Assembly (NCBI GenBank): GCA_964019055.1
Contig: OZ025219.1
Location: forward strand, 1,204,001 to 1,268,000
Origin: Anthopleura xanthogrammica
Lineage: Eukaryota; Cnidaria; Anthozoa; Actiniaria; Actiniidae
DNA length: 64,000 nucleotides
Direction of reading: 5' to 3'
Shown in pieces: positions 18,969 to 29,659 of this stretch; position 1 is the stretch's first letter; the number at the start of each line of letters is the position of its first letter. The notes below the pieces were generated by a model. The model searched no databases. It was not told the origin of the DNA and worked only from the letters and a program-made list of their open reading frames with translations. A program made the translations under genes and the position numbers.

Positions 18969-21311
18969 ATGGATATGTCCAAGAAGATTACTTTTGTAAG
19001 GTTTTGCTTTGCATCGGCCTCCATATTGCAAGAGAACCTTGGACTCCCAACTGAAAAGCTGATTTGTCTGTACAAAGAATGCATAGAGATGGCTAAACAC
19101 TGTAATGATATAAGTACCATGGTAAATTCTTGCTTGGAGTTCGCATGGCATAGTAATAGCATAGGTAGACATGCTGATTCACTGAGGTGTCTGAAGGAAA
19201 TATTACCGTCAGCTGTAGTAAGACCAAGTTATGAGTTAATAGTTCATAAATATTTGTCAATGACATATAAGGAGCTCAAAGAGTTTGACAACGTTGTCTT
19301 GCACGCCAAGAAATGGATCGAAATTGCTCAAAACATAGGCGACAAAGAATACGAAATCTATGGTCATTATACAATGGGAATTGCATTTTTATGTTTAGCT
19401 CGTTATGATAATGCTATTGACTGCGGCAAAAAATGTCTTGAAGTTGCCCAGGAATATAATAGTGCAAATGGCGAGATGATGGCATATGACTGTATAATGT
19501 TTGCATACAAATCCATGCAAAAATATGATGACACTATTCTGTATGCGCACAAGCTCCTTGATTGCGCCATGAAAACCAACGATCAGAAGGTTATGATGAA
19601 TGCGTACTTAGAGCTAGAAGAAGCACATCTTGCCTTGAATCACTATCAAGATGCCACCGACTTTGGAAAGAAATGCATTGAAATAGCAAGGGAAATAGAA
19701 GACAGATGTTGTGAAGTCTCGGCTTACCTATTAATGGGGAAGATATATAAAGCTCTTTCCGACTACGACAATGCAATTATCTATTGCAAGAAGTGTATTG
19801 AGCTTGCAATAACTATTGGCGATAGACATGCTGAGGCTCATGCTTATTGGGTACTTGGAAATTTATCTCTGTCCTTGGGGAAATACGATGATGCCATTTC
19901 CAACTGCAGTAAGTATCTTCAAATCGACAAGGAAGATAGTGAAGATAAAGCTAAAGACGTTATTGCGCATTTGAATTTGGGAATCGTGAACCAGTCTTTG
20001 GAGAAATACGATGAAGCCATTCAGAATTTCAAGCAATGCATCAACATCGTGACCCGTATTGGCCGCAGAAAGGAGGCGACGGTAACAGCTTGTTTGTGTC
20101 TGGCAAATATATATCAGACACTGGAACAGTACAATGATGCAGTGTATTACAGTAAGAAGTGCATTGAGATGGCACAGGAAACTGGCGATAAAAGTATTGA
20201 AGCACAAGCGTGTTTGTGTCTAGGAGAGATATATGAGACACTGGAACAGTACAATGATGCAGTGTATTACAGTAAGAAGTGCATCGAGATGGCACAGGAA
20301 ACTGGCGATAAAAGTATTGAAGCACAAGCATGTCTTCGTCTTTTGTCTTTACACCTGACATTAGATGAGAAAGATAAAGCCATCCAATATGGTAAGAAAT
20401 GCCTGGACATCTCTCAAGAAACTGACGACAAAAAAACTCAGATGTACGGACATTATCATCTTGCACAAGTATATTTTGGCTCGATGCAGTTGAATGATGT
20501 GTGTCTGAATATAGATGCAGGTATGGCGATTGCTACAGAGCTTGGAGACAAAAAAGTTGAAGAAGACCTCAAAGCAATTCGTTGTAATCTTTATCAGAGT
20601 GTTGGTTTGGTTGATAAGGCTTGTAATGTACCTTCAATAAAAGAATTTTTAGACATTTCAACTTGTTCTGAAGATGATCTCTTAGAGGATCTTGACCAAG
20701 CGGTGAAGACAGGCAACCAATTAATGAAATATAAGGCTTCCATAAGGCTTTACAGATTTTATCGTTTCAAAAACGATTATGAAAAAACAATCCATTGCCT
20801 TGAGCAGTTAAAGGAGATAGACGTCAATCCTTCTGTGAACTTATTCTGTTTCAAAGAAATCGGAAACTCTTATCAGCGGATGGGTCAAAATGACATGGCT
20901 TTACGCTGTTTCAAAGAAGGGCTACCCACTGCTGATTCTTGTTCACTTAAAACGGAGCGGTCCAAATACTTTTATGGCATTGGCAAATATTTGTTTTCAT
21001 TAAACAGAGAACTGAACTTGGCAGAACGTTATCTAAGAGAAGCTATACGATGCTTTGAAACGATCTTTACAACACTTGGTAGTCGTGATGAATTCAAGAT
21101 CTCAATTTTTGACCAATATATTCATAGTTATAAGCTGTTGGCAATACTGTTAATCAAAGGCGAACAGATAACGGAAGCCCTTTTAGTGTTAGATCGTTGT
21201 CGTGCAAGAGGATTGAAAGACCTCATGATTTCAAACTTCAAAATGGAACAAGAGGGGAGCCATGATGAACATATAGAGTACAGCGATGTCTTGTCTCTGG
21301 TCTATTTGTGA
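18969..21311 (+). CDS. TPR-CHAT gene 2, TPR half (copy A), ends at a frameshift
   Basis: A 780-residue frame that is almost all TPR repeats of 40 residues, with consensus like QYNDAVYYSKKCIEMAQE and TGDKSIEAQACLCLGEIYETL. Repeats at residues 375-414 and 415-454 are nearly identical even at DNA level. The C-terminal part includes EALLVLDRCRARGLKDLM, the usual lead-in to CHAT. The frame stops at TGA 21309-21311, just where genes 1 and 3 continue into the linker and CHAT domain. The CHAT half follows in the +1 frame, overlapping by 26 bases. The gene is therefore either a recent pseudogene or makes a TPR-only protein. The same break is in copy B, so it predates the duplication. ATG 18969 matches the gene 1 start region in form. 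Confidence 0.85.
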   Translation: MDMSKKITFVRFCFASASILQENLGLPTEKLICLYKECIEMAKHCNDISTMVNSCLEFAWHSNSIGRHADSLRCLKEILPSAVVRPSYELIVHKYLSMTYKELKEFDNVVLHAKKWIEIAQNIGDKEYEIYGHYTMGIAFLCLARYDNAIDCGKKCLEVAQEYNSANGEMMAYDCIMFAYKSMQKYDDTILYAHKLLDCAMKTNDQKVMMNAYLELEEAHLALNHYQDATDFGKKCIEIAREIEDRCCEVSAYLLMGKIYKALSDYDNAIIYCKKCIELAITIGDRHAEAHAYWVLGNLSLSLGKYDDAISNCSKYLQIDKEDSEDKAKDVIAHLNLGIVNQSLEKYDEAIQNFKQCINIVTRIGRRKEATVTACLCLANIYQTLEQYNDAVYYSKKCIEMAQETGDKSIEAQACLCLGEIYETLEQYNDAVYYSKKCIEMAQETGDKSIEAQACLRLLSLHLTLDEKDKAIQYGKKCLDISQETDDKKTQMYGHYHLAQVYFGSMQLNDVCLNIDAGMAIATELGDKKVEEDLKAIRCNLYQSVGLVDKACNVPSIKEFLDISTCSEDDLLEDLDQAVKTGNQLMKYKASIRLYRFYRFKNDYEKTIHCLEQLKEIDVNPSVNLFCFKEIGNSYQRMGQNDMALRCFKEGLPTADSCSLKTERSKYFYGIGKYLFSLNRELNLAERYLREAIRCFETIFTTLGSRDEFKISIFDQYIHSYKLLAILLIKGEQITEALLVLDRCRARGLKDLMISNFKMEQEGSHDEHIEYSDVLSLVYL
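20091..20330 (+). repeat. Two near-identical 120-bp TPR coding units
   Basis: Units 20091-20210 and 20211-20330 each encode one 40-residue TPR. They differ at only a few bases near the start of the unit and are otherwise identical. This is a recent in-frame duplication of one TPR module. Copy B has the same pair. Confidence 0.93.
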
Positions 21312-22467
21312 CGATGGCATTTTTCTGAAGTTTTTTCTTGAAGGAGAGACAAATTTGCATTTTTCAATTTGTACAAATCATTGCATACAGATATACGTCG
21401 ATACGTTGTTTGACGAAATGGGTGTTCGTGAGGTGGTCAACTGTGAGAATAGGTCCTTGGACAAAGAACAAGATATTCAAAAAGAACAAAAAAGAAGCGA
21501 AGAAGAATACGAGGGACTTCATCAACCGACTGCATCACTGCTTAACCTCGATTCTAAAAGAGGAGAATCAAATAAGAATAGTGCTGGAACCAAAGGATCT
21601 ACTCTAGAAGTTCTATTTGGTATCTTAGAATGTGATACAATACTATCGTCGAAGAAAGACGAAGTTGTTGTTATTCCTGAAGGTCCCTTATACGAAGTGC
21701 CTTTTCCCGCCTTACGAGATCCTCGCACGGGAAAGTATTTATCAGAGACAAAGCGTATTAGACTTGCTCCTTCACTGGCAACCTTAAAGCACTTTGAAGA
21801 TTTCCCAACGGACCAAACCATCAATGCTGAACCTTTGATTATTGGATCTCCTTTGGTTGGAAAAGTTATGATGGATGGAGAAGAACGGGACATTGAGCCA
21901 CTATTTGGTGCTCTAGACGAGGCAATAGACATTGCTGACATACTTGGGGTAAGTCCATTAGTAGTAGCCGATGCTACAAAGCCTCGCGTCCTAGAGAAAC
22001 TACGAGGAGAAGTATCTGTTGTTCACATTGCTGCACATGGTATTCTATCAAAAGCTACCATCGTACTTGCACCTTCTCCTGAGATAAGAGCAACAAAGAT
22101 CCCAGATGAAGAAGATTACATGCTGACCATGGCTGACGTACAGCAGGCTAAAGTACGTGCACAGTTAGTTGTGTTAAGCTGCTGTCACAGTGGACGTGGG
22201 GAAATCCGAGCTGAAGGAGTAGTTGGCATGTGTCGAGCCTTTCTAGCGTCAGGTGCTCGTGCAGTGGTAGCGTCTCTGTGGGCCATCGACGACGATGCAA
22301 CATTCGAGTTTATGCAAAAATTCTATCTTAGTTTAAAAGATGGAAAGAGTGCGAGTGCAAGTTTGCAACAAGCGATGAAGGAAATGAGGAACACTTCCAG
22401 CTACAGCGAACCGAAGTACTGGGCACCATTCTTTCTCATGGGTGATGACGTCACTATTAAACTGTAG
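21286..22467 (+). CDS. TPR-CHAT gene 2, CHAT half (copy A), in the +1 frame
   Basis: A 393-codon frame from ATG 21286, overlapping the end of the TPR half. From about residue 36 it aligns with genes 1 and 3 (TLFDEMGVREVVNCENRSLD). A charged linker follows, then a full CHAT domain from about residue 115. Dyad motifs are intact: His251 in AAHG and Cys300 in SCCHSG. The first 35 or so residues fit paralogues poorly, so the ATG may not be a true start. Possible readings are a frameshifted gene, a separate CHAT-only protein from an internal start or exon, or a sequence error. The last is less likely because both copies agree, unless they are the same assembled sequence. Confidence 0.75.
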   Translation: MSCLWSICDDGIFLKFFLEGETNLHFSICTNHCIQIYVDTLFDEMGVREVVNCENRSLDKEQDIQKEQKRSEEEYEGLHQPTASLLNLDSKRGESNKNSAGTKGSTLEVLFGILECDTILSSKKDEVVVIPEGPLYEVPFPALRDPRTGKYLSETKRIRLAPSLATLKHFEDFPTDQTINAEPLIIGSPLVGKVMMDGEERDIEPLFGALDEAIDIADILGVSPLVVADATKPRVLEKLRGEVSVVHIAAHGILSKATIVLAPSPEIRATKIPDEEDYMLTMADVQQAKVRAQLVVLSCCHSGRGEIRAEGVVGMCRAFLASGARAVVASLWAIDDDATFEFMQKFYLSLKDGKSASASLQQAMKEMRNTSSYSEPKYWAPFFLMGDDVTIKL

Positions 22468-22667
22468 TTGTTAAGGCGCAATACTGATCATGTGACTTCG
22501 CCAAGTCACTTGAGTGGTGCATACTGTAGATTTAAACGTTGTCTTTCTGATTATGCAGATGATTTATTCGTCAGAACTAACTTCAGTCAGTTGTTTTAAA
22601 AGACAATGTTTTAGAAGATTAAATATGTAAATAGATCACGAAGACACTATACTACTACAAGATTATT

Positions 22668-22673
22668 AATAAA
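22668..22673 (+). terminator. Candidate polyadenylation signal of gene 2
   Basis: AATAAA about 200 bases after the stop of the CHAT half. Copy B has it at 63239-63244. It could mark the transcript end, but no transcript supports it. Confidence 0.4.
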
Positions 22674-22733
22674 TCAATGTATATAAAGTAATGTTTTGTT
22701 AGCTATAGATAATAGAACCTCAAGTAGTGTATG

Positions 22734-23807
22734 AGATACGAGTAGGAGAGTTTTAGCTATATATGTATGGTGCTATTAACTGAGTACTCCTAGTAGTTCT
22801 GGTTGTATACGAGCAGGAGTGTTTTAACTATATATGTATGGTGCTATTAACTGAGTACTCCTAGTAGTTCTGGTTATATACGAGCAGGAGTGTTTTAACT
22901 ATATATGTATGGTGCTATTAACTGAGTACTCCTAGTAGTTCTGGTTGTATACGAGCAGGAGTGTTTTAACTATATATGTATGGTGCTATTAACTGAGTAC
23001 TCCTAGTAGTTCTGGTTGTATACGAGCAGGAGTGTTTTAACTATATATGTATGGTGCTATTAACTGAGTACTCCTAGTAGTTCTGGTTGTATACGAGCAG
23101 GAGTGTTTTAACTATATATGTATGGTGCTATTAACTGAGTACTCCTAGTAGTTCTGGTTGTATACGAGCAGGAGTGTTTTAACTATATATGTATGGTGCT
23201 ATTAACTGAGTACTCCTAGTAGTTCTGGTTGTATACGAGCAGGAGTGTTTTAACTATATATGTATGGTGCTATTAACTGAGTACTCCTAGTAGTTCTGGT
23301 TGTATACGAGCAGGAGTGTTTTAACTATATATGTATGGTGCTATTAACTGAGTACTCCTAGTAGTTCTGGTTGTATACGAGCAGGAGTGTTTTAACTATA
23401 TATGTATGGTGCTATTAACTGAGTACTCCTAGTAGTTCTGGTTGTATACGAGCAGGAGTGTTTTAACTATATATGTATGGTGCTATTAACTGAGTACTCC
23501 TAGTAGTTCTGGTTGTATACGAGCAGGAGTGTTTTAACTATATATGTATGGTGCTATTAACTGAGTACTCCTAGTAGTTCTGGTTGTATACGAGCAGGAG
23601 TGTTTTAACTATATATGTATGGTGCTATTAACTGAGTACTCCTAGTAGTTCTGGTTGTATACGAGCAGGAGTGTTTTAACTATATATGTATCAATGGTGC
23701 TATTAACTGAGTACTCCTAGTAGTTCTGGTTGTGTACGAGCAGGAGTGTTTTAACTATATATGTATGGTGCTACTTACTGAGTACTCCTAGTAGTTCTGG
23801 TTGTATA
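22734..23807. repeat. 71-bp minisatellite, about 15 units
   Basis: The unit begins TATACGAGCAGGAGTGTTTT and ends in TACTCCTAGTAGTTCTGGTTG. Most units are identical. The first is diverged (GAGTAGGAGAG), one has a 4-base insertion (TATCAATGG) near 23690, and the last is incomplete. ACTCCTAGTAGT and GAGCAGGAGTG give each unit weak dyad symmetry. Copy B has only about 5.6 units. Confidence 0.97.
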
Positions 23808-24364
23808 TTGGAACTAAATATGCAAATGTGTTCAATAAACATATAGCAAATCTCACATGCGTTATAGGGTAGATTGTGAAACTGCACCTCGCGGTAGGGA
23901 ATTGACGACACTCTTTGAACCAATCACAACGTGTGATATCTCTCATCCAATCAGAATGCTTTGTTACTGCATCGTCATGGTCACGGCACGGTACCGTCCA
24001 TACTGCGTGAGCACTTCTCAGTCATTGTGATCTGACACGGGAACTATTGCGTCAAATTGGTGAATTTGCACGAGATTTTTATACGTGTATTACTAATGTA
24101 TTCTATCTATTACACCCTCGACTCTATCTTTCACAATTAATGTTAGTAATATTGATTTGCAGTTGTGTTCACTGTTGAACTTTGAATCTCGGCTAAGATT
24201 TCAATTTTATTGCTGGCGAAAATTTATAATATGAGGTATGATTTATAAACTCGAGTTCAAAGACTGTAAATTTTCTCAGATGATTATGATAAAGGCCATA
24301 TATCTAGCTGTCTATAATATGATAATATTTTGAGCAAAGAAGTTTGCTTTTAACCAGAGATATA
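23808..24364. other. Non-coding stretch after the minisatellite
   Basis: It contains two CCAATCA words (near 23920 and 23948) and no coding frame. This part has no match in copy B, whose array runs into different sequence. Confidence 0.5.
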
Positions 24365-24493
24365 GACCCCTGCAGCTCTTCGGAATGCAGCTCAATTTGG
24401 AGGACAAAACAATAGGTTCCAATTCTCAGGAGATGGAAATTATTTTGTTTGGTTCTCCAAATTGAGCTGCTCTGACGTCACGTGCAAGGGATC
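24365..24493. mobile_element. Foldback MITE with TA duplication, outside copy
   Basis: The ends GACCCCTGCA and GCAAGGGATC are imperfect inverted repeats flanked by TA (24363-24364 and 24494-24495). The arms hold CAGCTCAATTTGGAGGACAA and its complement TTTGGTTCTCCAAATTGAGC. It is a relative, in opposite orientation, of the MITE inside both P-type elements (29660-29789 and 43191-43320). TA duplications fit Tc1/mariner-type MITEs. Confidence 0.75.
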
Positions 24494-24525
24494 TATAAGG
24501 GGGCTTTCATTTATTAGTGTATGGG

Positions 24526-24775
24526 GGAGGGGGGGGGGGGGATCGGCAAAATTACTTGTTGTCTTATCCAAATATTACGCAACCCCTTTCCTGGTTGGCA
24601 AAATTATCATACCCCCCCCCCCCCCCCCTATATTCACTCACTAACTCATTCTAACTTTCTATAAGAAGATATTTTTTCTTTCTTATAAGTAAGGTACCGT
24701 AAATCCTCTATTAGGCCTCTCTCTAATAAGCCCCCCTTTTTAAAGGAAGAAATTTATTAAGCCCCCCTTTCTTTT
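24526..24775. repeat. G-run, C-run and AAGCCCCCC repeat region
   Basis: A G run near 24531-24540 and a long C run near 24612-24628 frame an inverted-looking stretch (GGCAAAATTA ... GGCAAAATTATC). After it comes GGTACCGTAAATCCTCTATT with several AATAAGCCCCCC words. The last part matches copy B at about 63765-63860. It looks like the end of a repeat family that I do not recognise. Confidence 0.5.
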
Positions 24776-25896
24776 AGTCTGATATTTGACATGTGTCCGA
24801 GGTATTGAATAGAAACGGACTTTACTACAATTCATTTTCGTCTTTCTTTAATATTTTACTTTGAAGGCAACCGGCGTGCAACTCCGCCATGCACAAATAA
24901 GCCCTGATTATATTTGCTCATCGTACCTTACGAGCTTATTTTCGAGAGGACCTTATCAGGAGCTTATCAGAGGGAAATTTACGTAAAAAATACTTTTTGT
25001 AAACATAAACCCTAATCATATGCAGATGTAAAACTGATATATTTTGTTCTTCGTTCACATAATACAATTTTAATTTCTCTCAATGAGCTTAAAAGAACGT
25101 GTTGTGACTGCCACCTGTTGTTGCTATGAGGTGATCAAGGGAAAACCCCATGTTAATCATGCATGAGAAGACGCTCTTTCGCCAGTTTCTTCGTTCGTTT
25201 GACTTCGAAATTTGTGTGGATTTTGAAATGATAATATGCGAGTAAGATGTAAAAAAAGGTTATGAAGAAAGACAAGTGATGTCTATTCTGAATTGGCAGT
25301 CGAAGAAAGCGTGTTCAGAATATCAACGATGTTTTGCTTTTGATGGTCGAACAACAACCATATTATGTTTGATTATGGACCACTGCATTATTATTTAGGT
25401 ATATATAGTAGTAAGAAGCTGCCTATAATACCGGAGAATTGCCACAGTATCTTGTGCCAATATCTTTTTGGTTTTAATTAATGCCGTTAATGCGTTACTC
25501 TGTTTAGGAAGTATGAGCGCGGATTTGTATGTTATCAATTTCATTTTGGTTGAAAGAGATTTGTCTCATAACGTACCAACAGATAAAAAAAAGCCAAATC
25601 GAGTCGATTCTACAAGTCAAATTAGAATTTTAATATGTATTGTACAAAACATACACGTAGTGAGGAGGGGATAGGCCAAATGTTACCGGAAATTGATACC
25701 TTGATGCGACTGAAATTTAAAAAAATAGGCTTAATTTCTTTGTAGGTAAAGACTGACTGTCTTGCATGCGTTGATGCGAAGAAAGATGCTTTTTTTATGG
25801 AAATATAGAATAATTACTGACCGAAAAAATTAGCATTAATTTGGCACCCCAGGGTTGGAAACAATAGAAAGTCACGTAGGTCAGGGGAAGTCCCTT
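24776..25896. other. Non-coding stretch
   Basis: No gene or repeat that I can support. It has one AAATAAGCCC word near 24895 and otherwise unique AT-rich sequence. It might hold an upstream exon of gene 3, but I cannot identify one. Confidence 0.4.
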
Positions 25897-25902
25897 GTTT
25901 AT

Positions 25903-25933
<31 letters not shown>

Positions 25934-26123
25934 CCTGGCAAACTTCAAAGGAGTATGTCTTTGTCCAGGTTTATTCGCGTTACGCTCTGATGACCGTGCA
26001 CTCAGCATTTAAAAACAAGAGAGATCTGCAGTGTAGTTTTCAAAGCGTCGTTCAATAATATCGTGTTTTATATAGTTGATATAGTGAAATAGTCCGATTT
26101 AAGAGTATAGTCTTCTTGATGTG

Positions 26124-28944
26124 ATGCCAGGGGATAACTGTGCGGTGTTTGGATGTGGTTCATCCAGAAGAACCAAAGGAATCGGCATTTTTAAATTGCC
26201 TTTTGTGAAAGACGACGAGTCTAGAAAATGGCGGGAAGCGTGGTTGAAAGAAATCACAAAAACCAGAGAAATGGATCAAAGCATGAAAAGACAAATTCAA
26301 TATGACAGAGTTTATACATGCGAGAAGCATTTCAAACCTGAAGATGTGGAAATATGTAAGTAAAAAGCACATTATAGTGTGTGTAAATCTGATGTTTACA
26401 TGTATCTCAAGTCGCTTGTCAGATCGCGTGCTCTTTGTATTGCGTCTTGACAGTCCTTGACTATGTGAATCTAAATATATTTTTGTTTCTTTTGCAGTTC
26501 ACTCAAAGAAAATGACAAAAAAGAAGCCAAAGTTTGGCGCTCTACCGCTTCTTAACATGCCAAAAAAAAGCCATGAGACATCGAAGCCAGCACCACGACC
26601 ACCACGATCGGTCGTAAGAGACGAAGTGCAGCATGTAAACACAAGTTGCTATGCTACATTTGCCGAGTTTTGTCAGCGCACCAAAGCCCTGAAACTAAGT
26701 AACTGGAACTCTAAAACCCTATCAGATAGAGTTGTTTTTAAGAAAATGACAGAACAATATCTCCTACCACATCTGGAAATCATCGTAGACGACAGTCTTG
26801 GTTTCACTGTGAAAGTGTATGGATCGTATTTGGTTGAAAATCATCCACTGTATTTGAGTTATCGTCGTTCAGTACAGAACGTTACTTTGTCAGATTTGAT
26901 AAAGAACTTAGAAAGATGTGCAGTGTGCTGTGGCGTTAGTTCTACTGAACCAAGCGGAAATATCTACCATCATGTTATTCCCATCGAACACGACGCCATG
27001 GAGGACAGTGAGGAACAGTTCCCACACAAGGCATATTGGAGGGCAAGAGGCTGTTTACTACTACTAGACGACCATGAGAACAGTGTTTGTGATTCGTGTA
27101 GAAAACACTCCACTGCTGAAAATATTGCAAAGAAGAAAAAGGCGAACAGACTTTCAAAACCAGCCCATGTCAAGGCACCAATTTCAAAAACTGACCCTAA
27201 AAGAGTCCAGTTGACATTGCAAGGACAGAGACTCAAATGTGCACAACTTGAAAGAGAACTCAATGAAATGCGGGCAGAATTACACAAATCAAACATTGAG
27301 GTAGATCACACATTGAGTGATGACTTTGCAAAAATCCTTGACACTTCAGATGTCAAAATAACTCCATTTATGAGTTTATTTTGGCAACAACAGAAGAAAT
27401 TATTTTCTAGAAGCTCAAAAGGAGTGAGATACCACCCTATGATAATAAGGTTCTGCCTGTCCCTCCTTGCCAAGTCTCCCTCATGCTATGAGGAGTTGCG
27501 CAACAGTGGAGTCTTGGTGTTACCAAGTTTTGTCTTGCACACTTTGCAACAACAGGAATCACTGCCTCCCAGCTGCTGCCCATCTTTTGGGAGGCAGTTT
27601 GTATCCTTGAGACAAACTGTAACCTGTGGGTAATTGCAGCAACAGCTGATGGTGCCTCGCCTAATAGGAGGTTTTTCCGATTGCACAAGGCATTGGATGG
27701 AAATGCTGGAGGAGATGAATGTTACCGCACCATCAATTTGTTTGTACCTCATCGCTTCATCTACTTCTTTGCTGATGTTCCACATCTGATCAAGACAACA
27801 CGGAACTGTCTAAAGAGCTCTGGTTCAGGCACCTGTACAAGGTACATGTGGAACAATGGACTATATGTTTTGTGGGAACATATTGCATCAATGTTCTATC
27901 AAGATGCTGACAATGCCTTGAAACTTCTACCACGACTTACATATGAACATGTCAACTTAAATGCATATTCTGTTATGCGTGTCAACCTAGCAGCGCAAGT
28001 CTTGAGTGCATCAGTAGCATCTGTGTTGAAGTCATTTGGACCTCCAGAAGCTGCAGCTACTGCTAAACTTTGTGAAATGGTGGACAAAGTTTTTGACTGC
28101 CTGAATGTCCGCAGCACAAAGGAGCATCAGCGAAAGCGAAAGCCATTTCTTGCCCCCTACACATCTGTTAATGATCAAAGGTATGCTTAATAATAACCTA
28201 TGATAGTAAGCTCATTATATTTGTTTAAAAAATAGTTTGATTTTAAAATAGACAATAGAATATTGTGAAATACTACAAGATCTAAATACACTGTAGTACT
28301 ACTGGCTGTGCATATTCATTTGTTTCATTCTATTTTTGATTAGTGCTACATGTATGTTGCAATTTTCCCACTCATTATTACTATGATTATATTAGATTAC
28401 TTGTGTTAGTATAAGATTCTTGTGGAAAATTACACCTTGTTGGTGTATTAATTGATATAGAATTTACATTTATTGTATTTCTTATCCTGTGTCTAATTCA
28501 TATTACAGATTCCAGTTCTTAATGGAGTTTTTGGACTATCTAAAGCACTGGAAAGAAAGCACCGAGATAAGGCAAGGGAATTTCACTCAGAATGCCAGAG
28601 CACGTATGTTTCTTTCATGGCAAACATATGAGGGCTACAAAATAACCATTCATTCAGCAATTGAGGCAACTAAGTTCCTTTTGCAAGAAGGGATGGAGTT
28701 TGTCTTGACAGAGCGCTTCTGTCAAGATCCAGTAGAGGAGTATTTTGGGAAACAACGTAAAATAGGAAGACGCAGCGACAACCCAGACATCCATATGTTT
28801 GGATACAACAATAACACGATAAGAATTCAGAGATCTGTATCCTGCCAAAGTGGCAACACCAGAGGAAGAAGGGATAAGAGGAAAGCATGGCAAGAAGTTT
28901 CTGATGATAAGCTGTCATGCCGAATAGTCAAACGCTCCAAGTGA
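26124..28944 (+). pseudogene. P-element-type transposase, three exons, internally deleted
   Basis: Exon 1 (26124-26355) encodes a THAP DNA-binding domain: [14 protein letters not shown] with a C2CH pattern ending CEKHF. The donor GTAAGT at 26356 and acceptor TTTTGCAG ending 26497 join in frame to exon 2 (26498-28180). Exon 2 has a short leucine/charged helix near 27220-27300 and the [12 protein letters not shown] motif. Near 27529 the protein jumps frame and resumes as [20 protein letters not shown] and [12 protein letters not shown]. The segment that normally follows VLPS, with the first catalytic Asp, is missing. The donor GTATGC at 28181 and acceptor ending 28508 join to exon 3 (28509-28944), which carries the catalytic Glu region [15 protein letters not shown]. 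The protein is probably inactive; its ends could be moved by an intact copy elsewhere. Confidence 0.88.
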
Positions 28945-29659
28945 CATTTTTTCTTTTGATATGAAGGTATTAATTTTGTGTAGTAATCAAGATCAACAAA
29001 CCACTTATTATGTAGAGTCAGTAATATCAATATTTATATACTAAAATTAAGGCAATCAAGTCAAAACAATTTTTTTTAGATGATTTCTTGATAGTCTACA
29101 AAAACCTAAAGGCATAAAACATTAGAACCAGTGTGGATTTGCTCACATATTGTATGCTTTAAGTTTTTGTGCTAAATTAATAACAACATCATTATTTTGT
29201 TGTTTTTACAGTATAGATAATTCTCAGTAAAAAATGGACAATTGCATTTTTGAATTTTGCAAACATGTCTTGCTATAAATTCACTGTAATTTATCAGTGA
29301 AGACAAATAATCATAGACTTATATTGTTTTGTTATTTATAAGCAAAGAAATGTTTGATAGTTATTAAAAACCAGATGTCATTTTATTATCCTACTTCAAA
29401 ACATTTTACATTATAATTATCATGATAATATTATTTAAGTAATTATGATATTTGGATGAAATAGAATATAACAGTTGATAATTGTCCCAGACTGTAAAAA
29501 GCTGCAAATTTTCATGTGTTAACATTCTGTTTATTTCATTGAAATGACAAAACTACATTTTAAAGTTATGCAACAGAAACTGTTTAATAGTCTAAATATT
29601 CCAATAAATATTTGAATGTTAAAAGCAAATGTTTACTTTACTTTGTACACTTAGTTATA
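28945..29659. other. Spacer between the convergent genes of P copy 1
   Basis: AT-rich, non-coding. It includes TCATGATAATATTATTTAAG near 29420. It presumably holds the 3' ends of both transcripts. Confidence 0.5.

Larger units (their letters stand above)
1..23807 (+). repeat. Segmental duplication, copy A (left end outside window)
   Basis: This block matches copy B at 45102-63699 in the same order and orientation. Base 1 corresponds to 45102. The offset is 45101 at the left end, 45073 through gene 1 and 40571 through gene 2. I can account for the shifts: a longer AAT run (+3), longer poly-C (+2), fewer CCGT units (-4), an 11-bp tandem gain and a 40-bp loss in copy B, and then the Gypsy element with one target duplication (4502 bp) present only in copy A. 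Both TPR-CHAT genes translate identically in the two copies. The copies part within the 71-bp minisatellite, although a short stretch near 24640-24760 again matches copy B. Confidence 0.95.

Noticed and set aside
20041..20466. 141-codon minus-strand frame
   Set aside because: Antisense shadow of the TPR repeats of gene 2.
21286..21311. Programmed ribosomal frameshift in gene 2
   Set aside because: I see no known slippery motif or clear downstream structure, and the first residues of the CHAT frame align poorly with paralogues; a plain frameshift or deletion is simpler.
22734..23807. CRISPR-like repeat array
   Set aside because: The whole 71-bp unit repeats with no variable spacers, and the genome is animal; it is a minisatellite.
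27681..28190. Separate 169-residue gene
   Set aside because: It is the continuation of the transposase exon 2 after the frame break, starting at a non-ATG codon and ending at the GTATGC splice donor.
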